Assembly: GCF_965363235.1 (NCBI RefSeq)
Contig: NC_134848.1
Span: 66,034,681-66,098,680 of the forward strand
Source of the DNA: Mytilus galloprovincialis
Lineage: Eukaryota > Mollusca > Bivalvia > Mytilida > Mytilidae
Direction: 5' to 3'
DNA length: 64,000 bases
The translations under genes were made by a program, and so were the position numbers. Shown here in pieces: positions 59,610 to 64,000 of this stretch. The stretch's first letter is position 1, and each line of letters opens with the position of its first letter. The notes beneath the pieces are model-generated. The model was given only the letters and a program-made list of their open reading frames with translations. It was not told the DNA's origin and did not search any database.

Positions 59610-59875
59610 GTGTGAATTCACATTACTATAAGACGTGTCACGGTACTTATCTGTCCCAAATTCATGTATTTGGTTATTATATTTGTTATTATCATAGGAT
59701 TTTGTCTAATGTTTAGTCCGTATCTGTGTGTATGTGTTACATTTTAATGGTGTGTCATTGTTCTCCTGTTATATTAATGCGTTTCCCTCAGTTTTAGTTT
59801 ATTACCCCGATTTTGTTTTTTGTCCATGGATTTATGAGTTTTGAACAGCGGTATACTACTGTTGCCTTTATTTAT
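59610..59875 (+). repeat. family B tail without RT
   Basis: ACTATAAGACGTGTCACGGT at about 59624, then the same order as 34260-34520, ending GGTATACTACTGTTGCCTTT. Confidence 0.7.
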
Positions 59876-60439
59876 TACCTAGAGGCCCTTCAGATCATGT
59901 GTCGCTCGCCTGCAACTTTAAATCTGGTAACTTTTTAGTTGAAAACATTAAAGGGTAATATTTTTTTTACTGACTCTTTATCCTGGTATATTTTTCCTCT
60001 TTTCATGGTTGTATTTATCATTAATTATAGTTTTCAAAATATTAAGCAAATCATACACATACATGGTAAAAACTATTTAGAAATGGCAATAACTTCAATA
60101 CTAAGTTCATAAAAGATTTCAGTCAAGCTAACTTATTTGTAGATCTTACCTTGCTTTCTAAACTTTCTATCTATCTGTCATAGTTTTCAAGATAATAGGC
60201 AAACATTATATACTATAACTAGACACATTACCAATAAAATGTTAGAGCAAATGTATGGTAACAATGAGGAGGGTCTACAAGATGATCGTAATAGAAATCC
60301 AATACCAAAGCTGCTAAGCGAAGACAGAAAACATCTCTTAGACTCTGAAGTGTATATGCTCTCATTAAACCTAAAACGTGGGATTCACTCAGCATGCTCA
60401 GTATTGAATATTACTATAAAAATATATCATACTAATTGA

Positions 60440-60975
60440 GAAAATAAATTGAGACAACAGCCCGACCACAGAGTAGACAACAGTTTGATGCCACCATCAG
60501 CGAGAAAATCCTGCACCCTGGGGTATGCTCATCCGGCCTATAAATAAAAATGTGTATTACATAAAATTGAGAATGGAAATGGGGTATAAGTCAAAGAGAC
60601 AACACCCCGACCATAGATCAGAAAACAGCAGACGGTCACCAATATGTCTCCAATGCAGCGAGAAATTCCCGCACCCGGATGCATCCTTCAGCTGACTCCT
60701 TAAAAATATATATACTAGTTCAGTGAAATTAAACGCCATACTAAGCTCCAAAGTATACACACAAGAAACTTAAATTAAAATTAATCCAAAACCAACAAAA
60801 GCCAGGGGCTCCTGACTTGGGACAAGCGCAAGAATGCGGCGGTGTTAAACATGTTAATGAGATCTCAACCCTCCCCTATACCTCTAGCCAATGTAGAAAA
60901 GTAAACGCATATTCATACTCACATTAAAATTAAGTTCACTCGAAGTCCGAGTCTACAGGTACAGTTCCGTGAGCA
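60440..60975 (-). repeat. family A tail, minus orientation, with a second short fragment
   Basis: 60566-60975 is the complement of the tail at 50340-50690 (GAATGGAAATGGGGTATAAG to CCTCTAGCCAATGTAGAAAA). 60441-60545 is a separate short fragment of the same terminus. 60976-61940 holds nothing recognised. Confidence 0.7.
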
Positions 60976-61959
60976 TGGACGGCATACTAAACTCTTGTAT
61001 CTTAATATGTTGGCGGCTTATTTTGTTTGTTTTTTATTTTCCTTTATAGGTTTAAAACCACTACTGTTTTTCATCTACTTGTCACTGCTAGATATAGACT
61101 TTTTCAAAAGTGTGCAAAATGTGTCTATGTTTCAAAAGTTTGGCCTTGGTGAATTTCTATCCTGTCAAATAATATAGACAAAATGTCACATAACATGTCA
61201 TTTCATATTAGATAAGAACCTTCATGTAATTTGCACCTACTGATTGCCTGTGTAGAAGCATTAGTAAACATGTAACCTCAAGTTTCCAAAATATTCTATA
61301 TTAAAATAAATTTGAATGGTCATTTGAAACAACCAAAATATATATTTTTGACTTTTTTTTATTGCAATGAACATGATGAAATGTAGGATAAACTTTATAT
61401 AACTGCCAATTCAAGAAAAAAGATGTTTAACCCTTTTTTCATATGAAACCGGATATGATGTATTATAATTTGATGGCATTACACCTATATACTAGCTACA
61501 AGTATGTATACTAATATAAATCTAGAAAAAAAGAGTTATTCAACACAAATTAATACATCAATTAAAAAGCAAAAAGGACGATTTAAAGATTTAGACCTAT
61601 TTTGTACCTTTAGAATACATATTTCTTCCAAAATATATCGATAAAAATAATCTACTAAACGTGTACATCTACATATTTTCAATTTACTACAGCTGTTCTA
61701 TTTGCGAAATCAAATTGCATTGATCGGTTAATCATATGGTCTATGACTTTATATCGCCTTGTCTTTGGTGTTGACAAGGTTTTCTGTCATTAACGACGTC
61801 ACTTAAAGAAAAGTTTTTTTTTCATCTTTACATCATTCGCTAAAAAAAGGAATGTTTTTGTTCCTCATATTCAATTTCTAACATTCGTATGAGTTACAGT
61901 TTATATAAAGAATAGCCATATGCTATCTCGAAATGTAACTTTTATTTTACGAGGCTTTG

Positions 61960-62100
61960 AAACAGACAAAAAAGTAAAATAACAAAAATACCGAACTCTG
62001 AAGAAAATCCATAACGGAAAGTCCCAAAAATGAAGCAAACAGAAAAAATCAAATGCTCAAACACATCAAACGAATGGATGACAACTGTCATATACCTGAC
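61960..62100 (-). repeat. family C tail fragment
   Basis: ACCGAACTCTGAAGAAAATC and CATCAAACGAATGGATGACA match the complement of the family C tail near 38330-38440. It breaks off at TACCTGAC, where transposase coding begins. Confidence 0.6.
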
Positions 62101-62310
62101 GCTGTACAGCGAGACTTTTGTAAAATTTCCTAATACAACAAACCATGTAGAAGGTTGGCATAGTAAGCTTAAACAGTTAGTAAAGCACCACACCCAAACA
62201 TCTCCAGGTTGATAAAGTTGTTGATACAAGAAGAAGTCTTCCATGCTCTCATACTTATCAAGGACAGAGACAATGGGAAACGTGTTAAAATTCTATACCT
62301 ATTTTTAGTA
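62101..62310 (+). pseudogene. MULE-type transposase C-terminal fragment
   Basis: LYSETFVKFPNTTNHVEGWH then SKLKQLVKHH in one frame, continuing after a shift near 62195 as PNISRLIKLLIQEEVFHALI. The TNxVEGWHxxLK box followed by HPNI is typical of the end of MULE/Mutator-like transposases in animals. It is truncated on both sides. Confidence 0.6.
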
Positions 62311-62984
62311 TTGTGATAAAACTCGTTTTCTATATTGCATGTACTACCTGCATAAAGAAGTTACTTTAAACATGATACATATGTTGTTTTGAATTTCATT
62401 CAGTTTTTATATCTTATAGTTTTATAAAAAAAAATTCGACTAGTTGACATTAAATGTACTTTTGCAAGTTTAGAAAAGGTAATGTTAAATTTATGTCTGA
62501 TTCCCTTCAATTCCTTATTCAAAGACGATTGATTGGGTGACCTTCTTTGTGATTATCAAATATATCGATACTTATAATTGTAAATTAATTCATTTTAAAT
62601 ATACAACAAAACTATTGACCACATACAGTTTTGAAGCATGAATTGTTTACATTAACTTAAAGTTTTCCTGTGTTTACAATAATTATATTGAAATAAGGTA
62701 ACATGTTTATTATAATCAACTATCTATATCATTCAATATAGTCTCAATTGGTTAAATCTTACCTAGTTATTTTCATTGAAAATAAATACATATAGGATTT
62801 TATAAATAACATTCCAGCTCCTTTGTTCTACCAGGGTTGATTTGTGCCGTATCACACCTACCAGATCTTTGTTTTGCATAATCTCCCTTGTTCTGTAACA
62901 TTTTGGCGGGAATGTCAAATCCACTGTAAAACTTATAATTAATTATACGGAGAAGACTTTGATCGATCAAAATTTACGTTAAAG

Positions 62985-63070
62985 TATCCAGTTTCTATGC
63001 TGGGATTCGAACTCAAAACCTTAAGCATATCAAACCACGACACATACCACTACACCAGTTCGACTGGATA
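62985..63070 (-). other. tRNA-like sequence with complementary ends
   Basis: Minus-strand TATCCAGT and ACTGGATA pair across 86 bases. Inside are an A-box-like TGGTGTAGTGGTATGTG and a B-box-like GAGTTCGAATCCCAGC. The T stem does not pair, so it is more likely SINE-derived than a working tRNA gene. Confidence 0.5.
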
Positions 63071-63120
63071 CCAACTTTCAGTAAATTAACATACATACTG
63101 AAAGTAAGCACGATATTTTT

Positions 63121-63310
63121 ATGGGGCGAGTTTGCAAACCTTTATTGAGTGGGGTTTAAACCATTTTCGTAAATAAGTGAGTTGTTAGACTGATTGTTCA
63201 ATTTGATGTTACACTTTTTCAAAATTGGGGCGAGTCATTAAACAAGAGTAGGGCGATTTTTTTTTATAAAGTGGCGAACTAGTGTGGGCCGATTTACCAG
63301 TGGGCGAGTT
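63121..63310 (+). repeat. degenerate GGGGCGAGT short repeat
   Basis: ATGGGGCGAGTTTGC, GTGGGGTTTAAACC, TTGGGGCGAGTCATT, GTGGGCCGATTTACC and GTGGGCGAGTTAAC recur within 190 bases at irregular spacing. No frame is attached. Confidence 0.6.
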
Positions 63311-63464
63311 AACATTGATTCATATTTAATCATCGTGTTCGGGGTTCATAAAGAGTATCCATTATATAGCAATACATAAAGTATATTATAATGGTTGTGT
63401 GGCGTTCTAAACTAGATTTCATGAACTGTATATGATTTTCTAATCTAAAACAGGTGGGATGTAA

Positions 63465-63576
63465 AATAGTTATCCCATTCGGACTTTGTGTGTCAGTGTA
63501 AGATCACCATATGGCCTCCATGCAGCCATCGGTGTGATCTTACACTGACACAACGCATATTCGTGTGATAACTATT
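63465..63576. mobile_element. 112-bp hairpin MITE
   Basis: Arms TGTGTCAGTGTAAGATCAC (63489-63507) and its perfect complement (63534-63552) enclose a 26-base loop. Outer parts also pair imperfectly (AATAGTTATC with GATAACTATT). 63590-64000 holds nothing recognised. Confidence 0.8.
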
Positions 63577-64000
63577 ACAGATATTGATTTTAAGCTTTTT
63601 AGATTTTTATATATCTTTTATTTTCAATGTATGCAATGCACTGATCTGTTGTGTCGATTTATATATAAAGGGTAATGATTGTCAATCACCCGTAACTTTC
63701 TATTTTTTTTTTATTCTATTTATTATCAAACGTGTTCCAAATATTAAAATAGACTGACCAAAATTATTAACATCAAAATAGTTGTTAACGGTATATCGGT
63801 ATATATATTGCTTCGGCAGCGTCATTATAAATAACAAAAATAAGACACTTTTTGTTTCACAGCATTGTTGTTTTAAACGGAAACACAATTATAGAACAAT
63901 AAAATCATGAATAAACCAAACACTAATAATTTTCGAGTAATGCAATGGTGTTGGTTTTTTTTCTGTTTCTTTTTGAAATATGAATACGTTTTTTTAAACC

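Overview
The window reads as bivalve nuclear DNA, most likely a mussel of the genus Mytilus. It is AT-rich, its coding regions are split by GT-AG introns, and it is crowded with interspersed repeats whose text I recognise from mussel genomes. This assignment rests on recognition, not on a search. Host-type coding sequence is sparse: one intact Toll-like receptor gene (55372-57486, +), a decayed Toll/TIR relative about 10 kb upstream of it (46807-47150), and a frameshifted Cys-loop (nicotinic acetylcholine receptor-like) gene starting at 13015. That receptor may continue through three small phase-1 exons to a lysine/glutamate-rich 13-residue repeat exon at 29879-30916.

1-8.9 kb: 147-bp tandem repeats, a candidate Myb-partner exon, and a Harbinger transposase gene (minus strand, two exons). 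A young gag-only LTR retrotransposon (4974-8353, minus orientation) sits inside exon 1. It has two 719-bp LTRs that look identical by eye, a 4-bp target duplication, a tRNA-His-type primer site, a purine tract and two covarying hairpins. 8.9-13 kb: mostly non-coding, with a small broken ORF and common mussel repeats.

13-31 kb: the putative receptor gene, with introns filled by Penelope-like retroelement debris. This stretch also holds a 677-bp near-perfect tandem duplication and a 2.5-kb foldback element (25087-27624) that contains a second foldback element and has itself split a retroelement copy.

31-54.6 kb: more Penelope-like copies. I group their 3' ends as families A (best copy 48640-50690), B (32461-33240), C (37440-38460) and D (22815-23840). 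Also here are a 1.5-kb inverted-repeat element, a tandem array of about 441-bp units each headed by a tRNA-like sequence (41023-42960) and flanked by TA microsatellites, a decayed LINE (44480-46680, minus) and the TIR pseudogene.

54.6-64 kb: the Toll-like receptor, further 3'-end retroelement fragments, a MULE-type transposase fragment, a tRNA-like sequence and small hairpin MITEs.

The genes do not form an operon-like unit. What organises the window is mobile DNA: most anonymous repeats can be assigned to the 3' tails of a few Penelope-like families because copies with attached reverse transcriptase reading frames are also present.
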